DNA of 64,000 bases. It comes from Agelaius tricolor (lineage: Eukaryota; Chordata; Aves; Passeriformes; Icteridae). The translations under genes were made by a program, and so were the position numbers. Where the stretch lies: NCBI GenBank assembly GCA_023055355.1, contig JALJCS010000001.1, positions 68,861,381 through 68,925,380 of the forward strand, given 5' to 3'. Below are positions 51,401 to 64,000 of the stretch, piece after piece. Positions within the stretch are counted from its first letter, which is position 1. Each line of letters starts with the position of its first letter. The notes below the pieces were generated by a model. It was not told the origin of the DNA. It did no database searches and worked only from the letters and a program-made list of their open reading frames with translations.

Positions 51401-53648
51401 CATAGGGGGAAAAGGCTATGAAAAAAAATACCCAGATGACTTCCCCACATCTCATTTTGAAGTGGGGCTCTGACAATGAAAATAGAGGGACCCAGACTTG
51501 AGGCAGATATCTTAAGGAACTCAGAAGTGTGTCTGCTAATAATAGGAGGTAAACTGGTTCCCAGTAGACCTTAGCAAAGTCTGTGCAGCCCTTGCCCTTA
51601 ATGCTAAAACCAACGATGTAGCACTGACCTGCACTATCTTCTTACTGCTGGGTGTGTGGACAGGATGGAAGCTCTCTCGTGGCTGCGGTGCAGCCACACC
51701 ATCAGTTGAAGTATAAATGAGATTATCATTATGGCTGACTAAAGGATTTTCATAGACACCTTTACAAGCATTCCAACATTTCCATTGTCCATATTCACTA
51801 TCATAAGTAAAAATCATTCTGCTTAGACCTGCAAAACCAAGAAAGCTTTTGGGCAGACACTAGAGGAACACAGCTAGGACCACCCACCAGCTCTGTTCAT
51901 CAGAGAATATAACAAGCTTTAGATCTGTATGGGTGGAAAGAAATATTGCAAAGGCAGACATTGGGACAAGAATCTGTTTTCAATTTAGAAACTAACTGTC
52001 TCCCTTCCACAGTGTGTGGTGTAATCATTGAGCTGCAATCCTTAGTCTGGCGGGAGCCAGTCCTACCGCTGTGCAAAGACTAAACAACTGAAAGAAACAA
52101 GCAGTAGAAATAGTATTTCTGCTGTCCCAAAGAGTCTGTGGTCTGAAGACTTTGCCTCCTAGGAGCTATTATCAAAGAAATTGTTTCCAAAACAAACCAG
52201 ATAAAATTCTGTGCACAAGAATGGTAAAGGCAACTGAGTTTTCCATTTATGTTCATCTCCACTTCTCAGAGCTCTCTGGGATAAGATGGGACCAATGATT
52301 AATTTCTAAACCTCATTTTTAAAGCCTGCTGTTAGTCATCTCCTAAGAAGTTGTTTTCTAAGCGAGCAGCCTGTCTGGATGGACCTAGCCACACTTGGGA
52401 ATGGAAGTTAACACCCAGCCAAGACTCAGGATTGCTGGCTCTTGCTACCCAGAGCTCCCCAGCTGTAACTACAGCCTGATGCAGACATGTGAGTGCAGGT
52501 CCCAGGAGTGACAAGGCCACAGCATGGTGCCAGGGCTGGCTAGCCCCAGCCACCAGTAGGGACATTTGGCACTGCTGCTCACAGGCCAGTTTCTGCAGGT
52601 AGGGAGGTATCACTGTGTGGGTCTGCATTTGGTACTGCATACCTGCTGTTCTGCCATAGCTTACCTGAGCATGAGAAGCTACAGGTGCTAAGCTATTTTT
52701 CTACACCGTGCAGAAAAATATCTCATCCTTGATTTGAGGGCAACCCAGGAAAATAAGACACGAAGGAAAGCTAATCCTGATTTGATCAGAGTAATACAAT
52801 AAGAAGCCTCTTGGCTCATACAAATGCAAGACACACACCCTTCTGAGTTATTTGAACTTTACACTTTTCCCACTTTTTTCAAGGGTAGGTGACCTCAAGA
52901 GCCACAGAATAAAAAAAGTTATGTACAGACAGCCACAAAAAATATATCAGGAAAGTCTGGCATACCTTAAGCTCTGACAGCCAGCTCAAGGATGCTGTTG
53001 GTGAGTGACAGCAGAAACATCACTGTTGGCAAATCACTGGCGTGGCAAATAATTTTCGGAGCACTGAATGACATGCCAGTGTCTTTACATCAGCTCTGCA
53101 ACAATATTGCAAGACTTAGACAAGAGTGAGATGTTTAGGATCCAAAAATTCATTAATCTAGCATAGTACATGTGACACAGGGAGACTGGACAGGGTGAGC
53201 AGGGTGACACAGGGTACCTGAGCTAACAGATTTCACTGATGAGATCAGCCTGTGTACATCTCACCAGCTCTGCATAATGAGGGGAAAGTTCCTCAGCGAA
53301 GAACAAGAATTTATAATCAACACAACAAAAACTATCCACTTTAATTTTCTTTTTATTTTTCAGTTTTTGAAGGGCACCTTAATAGCTTTGTGTTTCTGAT
53401 TCCTTATATTATTATTGCTTTAATTATTATTCTAAAGAAGGTGCTCCAGATATTTACAATTTCTCTTTCCTCTTGGTAAGCTGAGGTAAATTATCAAAAT
53501 TACTAAATTATATAAACAGGCAAAGTCATACATTTATTCAAAAGGGCATTGATCTTTGTAGGTATGTTTCTGTTTCCCATAGGTTATTCATCCAAATCTC
53601 ATCAAAGTTTTGATGTAAAGTAAATTTTCTAAAGCTTTTGTCCTTTTC

Positions 53649-53703
53649 CCTTTCCTTTCCTTTCCTTTCCTTTCCTTTCCTTTCCTTTCCTTTCCTTTCC
53701 TTT
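53649..53703. repeat. (CCTTT)11 pentanucleotide microsatellite
   Basis: Eleven near-perfect CCTTT units, directly followed by CAG so that the end reads TTTCCTTTCAG. It lies 362 bp before the true acceptor of the 54068 exon and mimics a strong 3' splice site. Confidence 0.95.
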
Positions 53704-54067
53704 CAGTAAAAGCTATTCCTTTCCTATAAATACACCTTCTTTACCAAATATGGATTATGGTTTCTGGTTAACTCATCCTCTAGTACAACATGCAGTAAGA
53801 ATCTGCCAGCTCCACACCCAGAGCTTGTCAGGGACAGGACACAGGCAGGAATGCTGACAGCTTTAACACTCTAAGGCAAAAAACCAAGCACCAGGACAGA
53901 GTGAAAGAACAGACTCAAGTTCAGCAGTGTGTGTGTGGTCTGCTGTGGTGGGGTTGTGCAGTGTGCTCTGGGGAGACCTGATGGCTGTAGCCTTGCTTTC
54001 CTCTCCTCTCACCAAACCTAATTCTCCAGCTACATATGCATAGGAAATAATTTCTTTCTCATTGCAG

Positions 54068-54169
54068 GGATGCCAAGAAGGATTTTATCGTACCAGCTCA
54101 GGAAAATGCTCTCCTTGCAACTGTAACGGTAATGCAAACAGATGCCTTGATGGATCTGGAATCTGTGTG
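54068..54169 (+). CDS. LAMA4: Laminin subunit alpha-4, second coding exon (LE module)
   Basis: This 34-codon exon reads GCQEGFYRTSSGKCSPCNCN and then GNANRCLDGSGICV. It has six cysteines in laminin EGF-like spacing and the CNCNGN..CLDGSG signature of the first LE module of alpha-4 (mammalian counterpart: CDCNGNSNECLDGSGYCV). The acceptor CATTGCAG ends at 54067; the donor GTG|GTAAGG starts at 54170. Phase is 0 on both sides, so the exon could be skipped without a frameshift. LE modules fold into short disulfide-bonded rods in the laminin short arm. Confidence 0.93.
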
Positions 54170-57100
54170 GTAAGGAATTCCTCTGTTCTCACTGCAAGAC
54201 TTTTAATACTGATGCTCAGTTTCAATATAATGCAAAAGCAGTGTCTGTACCACAGAAGCTTTTTGCTGAAGAAGGATCATAAGTAGGGCCAAGATCAATA
54301 CCGTAATAAATTGTCCTGGCCAAAATTAATTGTCACTTAAATTATCTCTGCAGATTCAAAACACTTCCCTCATGCAGTATTTGTGACAGTTAGCATGTGG
54401 AAAATTTTTAGTCCATCAGAAATATGGAAAGAGTTTTGTATACCTCTGGAGAAAAAGAATGTATAAATTCAAACACATTTCTTTCTCCCCCTTATTAATA
54501 CAGTGCTGTGTATAATATAAACAATTTACAATGGTGAGTGACCCCTGTGAGTGTATATACATGTGTTCCCAGAGCAATTCAGATGCATGGCAGTCTCCTG
54601 CTGCCAAGGAACAACATGAGAAGGTTGAAACAATACACCAGGGAAAAAGTGTGTGGAATTCCATGGTACTGTTACAATTTCCCACATGTTCAATCTGACT
54701 CAGAACCACCTCATACAGAAAGCTGTGTGTTAGTAATAGTAGTCAAACATTTGTAGCTCCAGAGCACAAATGAGCCCAGTAAAACTAATCCCAACTACTA
54801 GTGGGCAATTAGGGCACTAATACACTAAAAAAATGATGGAAGCTAATACTGTTTAAACCACATAGCAAGAGCTAGGCACTAGTACACTCTTTGCAGGCTT
54901 GTAAAGTGTATAGCTTGTAAGAGCCCAGAACCCCTTGCTCTGCCATGTGTTACTTTTGACAAGTCATAAACCTTTGCCCTCAGTTTATCTCTTCATAAAA
55001 TGGACTCATAATATTCACATACTTTCTTTGTTGCAACCACTATCAAGTTTTCAGTTATTCAAATACATCGAGTCAAGTTCCATGGCATATTTCCTACCAT
55101 TTTTATTTCTGTGGGAAGAAGAATGTGCAGCTGCTCAGCACAGGAAAAATTATATGGCTTGGCCATTGTAATGTGCTTGGAATTGGCTGGTTTCTGCAGA
55201 ACACATATAGGCTTACTTTTTAATATTAAATTTTCAAAAGTGGTTTCAGACTCCCAGGCATTCCCAGCTATTCTCTTTCACATGCACAAGGCCTTTGGCT
55301 CATGGGATCATGGTCCCCTTCGTGACAATGTCAAGTGACAGTGATGCCAAGGGGAAACCTCTGATGGAAGACTTGGGAACAAGACAGCTTGTCACACGTC
55401 TGCTTCTGATGACTCTGGTCACCAGAGAGCTTCTGGAGTAGAATATATGAGTTAGGAAATTATTCTATCCTCAGGTTACAAACACAACAGAAGAGCTGTT
55501 TCCTGTCTTCTACAAAAATATGGCTGAAGTCAAGGGTTCAAGACAAACAAACAAACTCAGAAAATTTACAGTATCAGGAAGAAATGATCTGAAAGTAAAT
55601 GTACATTCCTGATTGGTGTTTCTTCTCTTGGAACCAGCTAGGTAGTAAGAAATAAAACTAAAAGCTAAACCCTAATTTACTGTTTGAGTTCAAATTGCCT
55701 TTTGATAGCTTATCTGAAGGATTTTAAAAGCCACTAAGCTCAGGTCATTTACTTCTGAATAAAAAGGAACAGTGAAAAGGCTTAAGAGAAATAAAAGTGA
55801 AAGGTAGAGGAAAAGTATAGAATGAAAAGGAGTTTTAAAGGTTTGATAGCATAAACCAGACCCAGAGATGCCCATGGGGACTGCAGTAACAGGACCTTCC
55901 TGAAGATTCGGAAATTTCCAGAGAACTTTGGAAGAGTAATGAAATTGGTAAACAGAAAAATGTGACTGAGAAAGCCTGGGAGAAGAAAAGCTTAGAGAGA
56001 GAAAGATGTAACTTTAATTACAGCAGGAAGAAGCACATTAGATTAATTAATTAATTCAGTTTAGGAAAAGGTGACTTGATGGTTGGTAATGTGACTTGTA
56101 TTAGAATCAGTGGAAAAAGCAGCCATCCCCAAGCGCTGGAGAAGGACATGTACATATCTGGACAAAGCCTGCCAGGGCAGAAATGAGTCAATACCTCTAT
56201 ATCTGGGAGTTCCTGTGAAGAGATAGGACCATGTGGTATGGAGAGCTCACCATTCTCCCTATTCTCAAATTTTAAGGCCACCTACTCCAATAAGTCTTGC
56301 AGTGGAAACCACCATACCTGGTAGTTAGACAAGATTTCCTGCATTCAGTTATTTTTTAATGAGCTGTGGGATAAATCTGTATTTATCCCACTTTATTATT
56401 GTTGTTATTCTCTATTTCCATGATTAGGAACTTGCTATCTCCCTATTTCTAAGATGCAATCGTATTATAAAGTTTCATCACATATGGACTCTCCACCTTA
56501 ACCAGGTCTTACCTTAATCTTGAGCCACAGATACAAACCATCTTTAGCAGCAGATCTTTAGAAGAACTGATCTTCCCCAAAGTTAAAGTTTTCGATATCT
56601 CCATGTTTATCAACATAATGGAAGTATTTGGACATTAAAAAAGACATCACTTTTCAAAGTTAACTCTGCTAACAATGCTGGAAGCTATAATAACATGAAA
56701 GCAATAATAACACTGTGTTTGGTTGGTAGAAATTTTTTTATAGTTTAAGTAATAACTAAGCTGTAAGACCTGAATAAATAGACAAGACAGTAAGAAAAGG
56801 AAAAAGTACTCTGCTTCAAAAGGGATGAAAATAAAGGGTTGGGCCCCATATGATGCTCTGAGGCCATCATATTATGCAAATCCCTCAAATCAATTTGACA
56901 AATGTAGTTCCCACAGCATACAAATTAATGAAATTTTCATTGGCCTGTGCCCTAAATTCAAAATCAAATAAAATTAAACCCTTTTTAATGATGGCTTGAG
57001 GTAGAGTGCTCATATCTTTAATTTCTGCTGATATATATATCTTGAGGTTCTGTTTCAAAACTTCTCTCAGCTTATTCATAGAGTGCAAATCAAATCCACG

Positions 57101-58300
57101 AGTCATTAAAAGCTGATTGAATGACACAGTCAATGAATCAACAATCTCCTTAGGTAACCAGACAGAAGAAATTATTGCAGACAGGGCCTTCCTTGCATAG
57201 ATGTCCACATAAAAACAGTACAGAAATCAGTGATGTGACCCTGTGACTAAAACTGAAGAGACACACAGTCCATTTTGTTAGGATAGAAAATCACCCAAGT
57301 GTTAGAAGAAGAATAGCCAGCACAGTGTAAGCTCTACTAATGATATATTAAAAGAGAGATGTCAAATAATGCTTCATTTCAAGGACACTATCTGGTGATG
57401 CACATAAGGCCAGTAGGGGAAGAAACATCAATTTATCGTGCTGATCTTGGACTTTGGATTTTTAACGTATTTTTCTCAATCCTGGCTATGAGAAGAAAAT
57501 TAAGTCCCTTTTCAGGCTCTAGGCTTTGATTTTGGAAACATGTGATGTTAACTGGGTGAAATTGCAAGAGACTCAATTGGCCATGTGCAGGCCCGGGGAT
57601 GTGTATTTTCCCGGCATAAAGCCCATCATGTTTTGCTGCTAGTAAGATAGGAAGGTATGAAAGGAATGTTTTACCTCCTTCACCATTCCCCAGACCACAC
57701 CCCACCACCTACAGCTGGCCTGTTTCTTTAGAGCACCTCCACTGAGGGCTTCACATTTCAAATTCAGACATGGGAGTGGTCTTCAAATGACTGATCATCA
57801 GAAGGGCTGTGATGGTCACCTCTGAAAAGGGTGGCATATAGAGGTGGAACAGCTTTTCTAAAGCCATAAACTGTCACACTTGCATAGGATTGTGCAAGTA
57901 GTACAATTCACAGGGCTTTACCATGCTTAAAAATTTACACAGTCTAGGGAAGCAAGTTGCTTGAGGTGACTGCAATATATTATGGCAATGACTCCAAAAG
58001 AACACAACAAAATGGATTGAAAAGCTGAAAGTTCTTTCAAAAACACCAAGCTGTTTATCCAGGCAAAATTTTTGTAAGACTGAGTTATCAGTGTCTTACA
58101 TGAGGTGTCTACTGTTAATGGAGATTAGATTTTCCTTGATGCATGAAAACACAGAACAAAAGAAGTTTGGAGAAAGCATTATAGCAGAAGGTGAAGGTAA
58201 ATTTCTTGCTGTCTTCCTAGAAATCTCTAAGTAGTTTGTTATCATTTCTGTTCCATATATTTGATAGGTCTTTATATAAGGCATCCAAATACTCATAAGG

Positions 58301-58324
58301 AAATAAATAAATAAATAAATAAAT
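58301..58324. repeat. (AAAT)6 microsatellite
   Basis: Six AAAT units without interruption. Confidence 0.95.
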
Positions 58325-59171
58325 GTGACCATTTTGGAACAGGAAAGACCAAATGATCCTAACAGTGGAGAGGATAAATCCACCGGTATTCTTTCCAGCC
58401 TTTTATGGAATTTTTTACAATAGAGCATATTGTCGTGTAAGTGATTTGTGTTTAAGCATTTGGGTTTACAGCTGAGTGGAAAGGTTGGAACAGATTTGGC
58501 AGTTCTGCCCAAGAGGATAATATGTTCCACATGGTTGCCAAGGCTGGTCTGGAGAGCTGCCAGTGGATCTACAACCATCCATCAAGCATGAGCAAAAAGC
58601 AGTAGGGAGCTAGCAAAACTCCCCAGCTCGTTAGGTACTTCTGCCTTCACAAAGAGCCTTGCTGCTTATACCTCACTGCTTCTTTCTGCAAAGATGGGCT
58701 GCAGATATCTATACACATTGGTGACATATGTTTGAAAATCTGACCAGAATGCAGTGATTGTCAAAAAGATTAGTGTTAATCAACAAATTTTCTCAGGTAT
58801 CGATATTTTCCTCCCTCTTAGCTATGTTTAAAGTTAGTATTTGTTGTCCCTCCCAGTTTACTGTTGAAAACATGCGACAGTGATCCCCAATCTGCGAACA
58901 CTTGTTTCCACTCCTGCACAGCCAGTGTAAGAGGCATGAAGGTAATCGGGCCAAGACTGCAAGGAGGGGCTGCTGCTCTCCCACCTGCTCAGCCACATTT
59001 GTCACAGTTAGATACACCAAGTGATGGGTTGAGAAAGTAGTGTGCCAGGTGCTTTGGCAAGGCATCATCTCCCACTTCACTAATACAGGACAAGGTCTAT
59101 AAATCAAAACTTTGACACAGAGGGGGTATTTTGACCCAAACCACATCAGGAAATTAGTTATGTAGCTGTTC

Positions 59172-59202
59172 TCTTCTTTTTCTTTTTCTTTTTTTTTTTT
59201 TT
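59172..59202. repeat. T-rich tract with TTTTTC units
   Basis: Two to three TTTTTC units followed by a run of T. It could be the reverse of a poly-A tail, but no source sequence was recognised. Confidence 0.88.
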
Positions 59203-62200
59203 ACTTAGACAAGTGTCTTTAGTGAAAAATTGCACAATACTTTGTGTTTACTTTAAGTGCCTCATCTCCTTCTCCCATATGAAATTCTGAAAACTAATAC
59301 TGCATCTCACCCACAGTGGCTGGAGAGAGAAAGCTTGAAACCCTAAACCTCAGAGATGGAAAAGATAAAACATGTACAACTCTTGGCTTTCAAGTAATTA
59401 TGATGCACTCTGGTTTTATTACTATTATTTTGGAATAGCAGCAAATTCTGGTGTGCTGGCAGGGGCCATGCTATGCAGTTCTGTAACCTCAGATGTGAGA
59501 GCATATATGAGGGGAAGTCTAAATCTACCTCCAAACAGAGACTGCCCAGCCATGTAAGCCATCTGCATCTCTTTACCTATACAATTTATTTATCCTTGTG
59601 CAATCTCCTGCATTAACAGTTGGTAAAAGACTGTCTCTCAGAAGGACAAGTAATAAGGGAGAAAAAAGGTAAACAAACAGACAATTCCTAATACATTGCA
59701 ACAATAACTGTTTTCATCTCCAAAGTAGCAAGATTGTCAACGTTGAAGGACTCTTCCAGATTTCACAAACAATATTTAACACCCTGTTATTCTGGGGGAT
59801 TTTATTTGTGGTTTTGGAGAGGTGGGGGGGTTGTTGTTGTACTAACTTAGGAGAGGCAGGGCTGAGTATTAACTTTTGATTGCCCCTGGAGTGTCTCCAT
59901 ACCATCCAGCATCAGGTGTCTAACAGGTGCTCTGCAACACTCTGTGGCAGGTCCTGTCTGTCTTCAACTTTAGGGGGTACACAGAAAACCAATCTGCTAC
60001 CAGTTTCCTATGGAGAAGATCCAGACTGCCTAAATTGCACTTTGTTATCCCTCAGATGAAGTAATTTCCCTAAAACTGCACAAATGGCAGATTTAACAAA
60101 GCTGGTGCCTTTGAAGACCATCAGTATGAACTCTTTTCTTGCAAGTTCAGGTTCCTAAGTGAAGGTGGGGCAGATTCATGCCTTGGTTTTTCAGTTATAT
60201 TAATTTACACAAGCATGCTTGTCTGGTGCTGGGAAACTTGTCCTAGTACTATTGCCTGAAGAGAAACAACAAACTTTTCATTATTATTTCTGCACAAATG
60301 TATGAACTGAGAACTGCATCATATGAAGTGTTCTGTGGTAGTTCCAGCTTTCCTTCCAATCAAATGGGTCTAGGAGCTCGGTGCTGACAATCATTTCCAA
60401 GTAACACCACACACCCTCACCCCCACTCATAGCCCCATTCCATGTTCTTTTCATGTGTGCACTTATAGTTACAGTAAGAACAGTAAGATAAAAATGCTCA
60501 CACTGATTGTTGGCACTCAGTGAGAGTGCCAGAGAGGAGTAGTATAGGACCAGCTAAGACATTTTCTTACACAGGCAAATACAATCCAGCTACTCTGTCA
60601 TCAGACAAGCCACTGGTTTACTGAAGGATGAGTGATTTCATACTGTAGACTCATCTAGAAGCCTTTAGAAGCCAAGCTGCTACTGATCATCCACTCAAAA
60701 TGATCCACAGAGAAACAAAACACTTTTCTCAAACTAGCACACCAGTGTCCCCCAATGCTGAGAATCACTCATGAGCTGCAGGATGTTCTCCTGCCTTCAG
60801 ATAGGTCTCTTGGGCTTAATGGACTCAGCAGTTTAGTTGTAGATGCAAAATGATGGACTATAAAATAGAAGGACACCTTTTCTATCACCTTAAAAATATG
60901 GCTCTAAATACACACAGAAGATCTGTCTTGCTAAATAAGATAGTCATTTTTACATAATCACTAACCAGAGAAAAACCACAAATGTGCACTCAGATAATGG
61001 AGCATCTGTGGTAAGAGAGCCCTTTTTCACTTCCCTTCACTTTAGATACAAAAATGCAGATTTGAGGAGCAACATTTGCTGTCTTGCTCTGTTCATTGCA
61101 GTTGTATTTGAGCTTTGGAAAGCAGGAGCAGATTTACTCTGTTAATACCCATGTGTTGTGAGCTGAGGACAAACAAGGGGAAGCGAATTGATCAAACACA
61201 GTGAAGGCTACAATCAAACACACCCAAGGCCTCTGCCAGTGCTTCAGACACAGGGTGGCTCAAGCACTTCAAGTGCTCAGTGCCCACGTTCTCCTGTCTC
61301 TCTGGTGGTACATTACCATCATTTTTTCATTGGATAATGACAAATGCAAAATATCTTTAAAACTGTATTAGCCTTCTGGCTCTCACCACATGCCCCGTGG
61401 TTAGTGCCCTTCTTTCCTCCTCCTCCCCTTCCTCCTATTCAAACTTTCTCCTAGTATTCTCTCGTTTTAGAGGCCCTTAATTAAAATAACCTTCTGGTTT
61501 TCCATATACTAAATATTTTATTCCTTACAGCAAATATGACTAAGTAAAACCACCTTTAGCTCTAAAACTACTAATGGCTAATCTAGTTAAAGATCTGTGG
61601 AATAAAAATTTACTTTTTTTTCCTTTATCTCATCACATTCTACATGTTGTAGTGTTGTCTGGCCAAACGACAGCCTTGCACAAAGAATAATTTCTGGGCA
61701 ATGAGTTCTCTATGAGTATAAAGTATGCAGGAAGCAAGACAAGCAAAGTCTTCTAGAATCAAAATGGATCTGAGCCTATAAATAATGAGTCCTAATTGGG
61801 GATCCTTTATGGAATTCAAATAAGAAATACTGAGTAAAAAAAAACAGATGTGCTTTCACAAGCAAAACCAAAAACATCAATGTTGCCAGGACAAAATTCT
61901 GCCACTAAATCAAAGTCACAGCATGAGGATACAAAACTAATTTAGGAATGCCTGTGCAAGTGAAGCTTGACTATTTATTTTCATTAAATGTCTTCTCTGA
62001 TCACATTCCTCTCTTCTCATACTCTTTCTTCAAAGAGCACACCATGTTTGGAGAAGAAAGTGAGTGTCAAATCTGCAGGGGCTGCTGCAGGTGAACAGTT
62101 GGTTGGCTGGGCTCCCTCACTCCACCCCAGGGCTGTTGAAGATATTCCAGCCACAGAGCCACCCAGGTGCCCCTTTCCCCAGGCTAAGGAGCTCCCTCCC

Positions 62201-63845
62201 CTTTGGAGCACTCCTGAAACCCCACACACATCTTCCCTGTCAGCTCCTAGCTCCTGGGCCAGGCAGCACAAGAGCTCCCATGCAGGGCCCCAGTGGATTT
62301 TTCTGCAGGGCATGTATGATCTCCAGCAAAGGCAATGGGAGGTCCAGGCTAGGAGAGAACCTAGACTGGTTCCCATTTCTGAAGTCTCAGTTTCATACTC
62401 CACCATCAGCCACAAATGCTGTATTAGGGTGTGTCACAGGGTACATACCTCTTGAGTTCTTGGAATATCCATTTATAAATCTGTTGCCCATTAATTTGTC
62501 TAAGGAATCCCTTTTTGTCCCTGCAAGTACTCTCACCTCCTGGCAAAAAGTAGCAGCAGTCTATGTTCTGTGTAGGGAAGCACCTTTTCAAATCATTGCC
62601 CCTCAGTTCTTGTGTTGCAGAATTTGGGTGAGCTATTGTATTGCATACAGCTTATTTACAAACTTTTGAATTATACATAACCCAAACACACCCTCCTGCC
62701 TTTCTGTCCCAGCTGAGCAGCCCTACATTTTCTGTCTCTGTAAGACACTGGTGAATACTGAACATAACTCATATCAGCACCAAGGTTTAGGTGGTGATCT
62801 GAACAGTGATTCTTCCCATGCTGAAAAGTTACTGTTCCATCCTACCCTAATTTCTTACCCTGTGTCAGCTTTCCATTTGCAAAAGAAAATTTTTTTCAAG
62901 TATCCTGTCAACTTACTTGGTTTTTTTGTGGAAATCGTGATAGATTACATCCTCTGATTCTCCTTGCTTATTTGCACCATTATTCAGCAGATAGTGAAAC
63001 AGGAATTCCTGAATCAGTTGATGCTTATTCATATACTCAGAGGTATTTTTCTTTATTATAGACATTGTCATCTTCTCAGGGATGGAAATCATATCTGTCA
63101 ATATGCAGTTTCCATGATCCATGGTATTAGCTCAGAAGAGGACAAAATCAAGGATGCTAGCCCAAACCTACAGCAAATATGCACTGACAGAGTAGTTCTC
63201 CACATATGTCTGCCATGGATCTATTTCCTTGCTGTCTCAAGCCTGGCATAGCTGCTCACATCTGTACTGTGTCTATACAAATTGCTGTAATGGGAGAGTT
63301 CTGATTCAAGGACGCTAAAAATCTCCTTGCACAGTTGCAAGAGTGGGAACCCCCTCTGTATCCTTCCTACTCTTCTAAAGTAGCTTGGTGAGGCAGCTCC
63401 CTGTGCTCTTTTCCAGAAGCAGTCTTGCTGAAGCCTGTGTCTTGGCTCAAGTCTGTTGACAATATTTACCAGCAGATATCTTTTCTTTAGTTTTGGAGTC
63501 ATTAAAGGGGATTTTTTCCCTTTTGGCACATGCAGGTCAAAACAGGGCTGGCAGCTACACCTGAGTAGCTCTGGCACTTCTGCTCCAGCACCTTCCAGCC
63601 TCATATGTATGTTTGGTCCTGTAAAACCCTTGCTGCTGGTCACTGTAATCATTTATAGTATTTTTATTTGCAGCTGTGCTAGCTTGTTGTGTTAGTTTGT
63701 TTGCCCAAATCTGTCAATACCTTGCAAGGTCAAGGTGTGGCATCAGCCACTCATCTGCTTGGCCAGGTCTTCAGCTAAGTGATCTTTTTCTGAATTAGGC
63801 AGCACCTCCATTTAACTTTCACCATTCTGTCTCCCTCCTCTGCAG

Positions 63846-63970
63846 GACTGCCAGAGGAACACAACGGGACAGCACTGCGAGCAGTGTCCCGATGGCTTCA
63901 TTGGCGACGTTGTCAGGGGGGTGCCCACCTTCTGCCAGCCCTGCCCCTGCCCCCTGCCAGCACTTGCCAA
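63846..63970 (+). CDS. LAMA4: Laminin subunit alpha-4, third coding exon (LE modules)
   Basis: The exon begins DCQRNTTGQHCEQCPDGFIG and continues DVVRGVPTFCQPCPCPLPAL, ending in A plus two bases (AA) of the next codon. The mammalian alpha-4 counterpart is HCQRNTTGEHCEKCLDGYIGDSIRGAPQFCQPCPCPLP, an unambiguous match. It completes the first LE module and starts the next. NTT is a possible N-glycosylation site. The acceptor ends at 63845. The donor is CCAA|GTATGT at 63971, phase 2, so the split codon is expected to give Asn. The exon is clearly more GC-rich than its surroundings. The gene continues past the right edge; the coiled coil and five LG domains are not in this window. Confidence 0.95.
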
Positions 63971-64000
63971 GTATGTAAAGAGTCTTTGCTTCTCTTCCAT
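63971..64000 (+). other. LAMA4: Start of LAMA4 intron 3
   Basis: It begins with the donor GTATGTAAAG. Only 30 bases are visible before the edge. Confidence 0.85.

Larger units (their letters stand above)
32421..54067 (+). other. LAMA4: LAMA4 intron 1 (about 21.6 kb)
   Basis: The donor is GTACAG at 32421; the acceptor is TTTCTTTCTCATTGCAG ending at 54067. The intron carries two short CR1 relics (44.2 and 45.4 kb), a 36-bp duplication, hairpins at 40593 and 41468, a (CCTTT)11 microsatellite and a possible conserved block at 42560-42775. No other gene was recognised within it. A frame of 150 codons at 34049-34501 shows no domain. Large first introns often hold enhancers, but none is proven here. 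Confidence 0.85.
54170..63845 (+). other. LAMA4: LAMA4 intron 2 (about 9.7 kb)
   Basis: The donor is GTAAGG at 54170. The acceptor is strong, with a pyrimidine tract CATTCTGTCTCCCTCCTCTGCAG ending at 63845. The intron holds an (AAAT)n microsatellite and a T/C tract. Frames of 100 to 201 codons (58096-58578 minus, 61988-62669 plus) have no recognised domain. The GC-richer patch at 62080-62350 stands out from its surroundings but was not identified. Confidence 0.85.

Noticed and set aside
56885..57208. 107-codon minus-strand frame with amphipathic composition.
   Set aside because: No family recognised and no splice or promoter context; could be an old retrocopy fragment, but this is not supportable by eye.
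58096..58578. 160-codon minus-strand frame.
   Set aside because: It includes translated (AAAT)n repeat and has no domain signature.
61988..62669. Frames of 155 and 201 codons as an independent gene.
   Set aside because: They overlap in different frames, have no recognisable domain and lie inside LAMA4 intron 2. Kept only as a low-interest finding.
63812..64000. Minus-strand frame at the right edge.
   Set aside because: It is the antisense of the well-supported LAMA4 exon at 63846-63970.

Overview
This looks like vertebrate nuclear DNA, most likely from a bird and probably a songbird. Several fragments match the avian CR1 LINE, including endonuclease and reverse-transcriptase remnants in both orientations. 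Long-terminal-repeat elements of songbird type are present, and short exons with vertebrate splice signals lie far apart in AT-rich DNA. No bacterial-type gene organisation, rRNA, tRNA or CRISPR array was seen.

The one gene I can support is the 5' end of LAMA4 (laminin subunit alpha-4) on the + strand. Exon A (coding 32220-32420, 67 codons) carries the start codon, the signal peptide and the alpha-4 N-terminal motif FDIEGSSAV. Exon B (54068-54169, 34 codons) and exon C (63846-63970) encode the first laminin EGF-like (LE) modules. The three coding pieces join in frame (phase 0, phase 0, then phase 2 into the next, unseen exon). Intron 1 is about 21.6 kb and intron 2 about 9.7 kb. The rest of the gene lies beyond the right edge.

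Positions 1 to about 31.4 kb are intergenic DNA with no convincing protein gene. They hold a degraded CR1 3' end (about 9.3 kb), a probable ERVK-like solo LTR (11.2-11.6 kb), two CR1 fragments in opposite orientation (13.3-14.2 kb), simple repeats, several perfect palindromes, a complete 1358-bp solo LTR with 5-bp target duplication and an internal 33-bp minisatellite (25.97-27.33 kb), and an antisense CR1 endonuclease remnant (29.6-30.1 kb). Positions 31.4-32.2 kb are the presumed LAMA4 promoter and 5' leader, with a long pyrimidine tract and two upstream ORFs, one a bare start-stop ATGTAA 9 nt before the main ATG. Introns 1 and 2 hold short CR1 relics, microsatellites and possible conserved regulatory blocks.

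I found no convincing new multi-gene system. The most interesting signals are the LAMA4 leader layout, the inverted octamer-motif hairpin, the perfect palindromes, and the LTR with its minisatellite. All family assignments come from reading the sequence by eye, without database searches.
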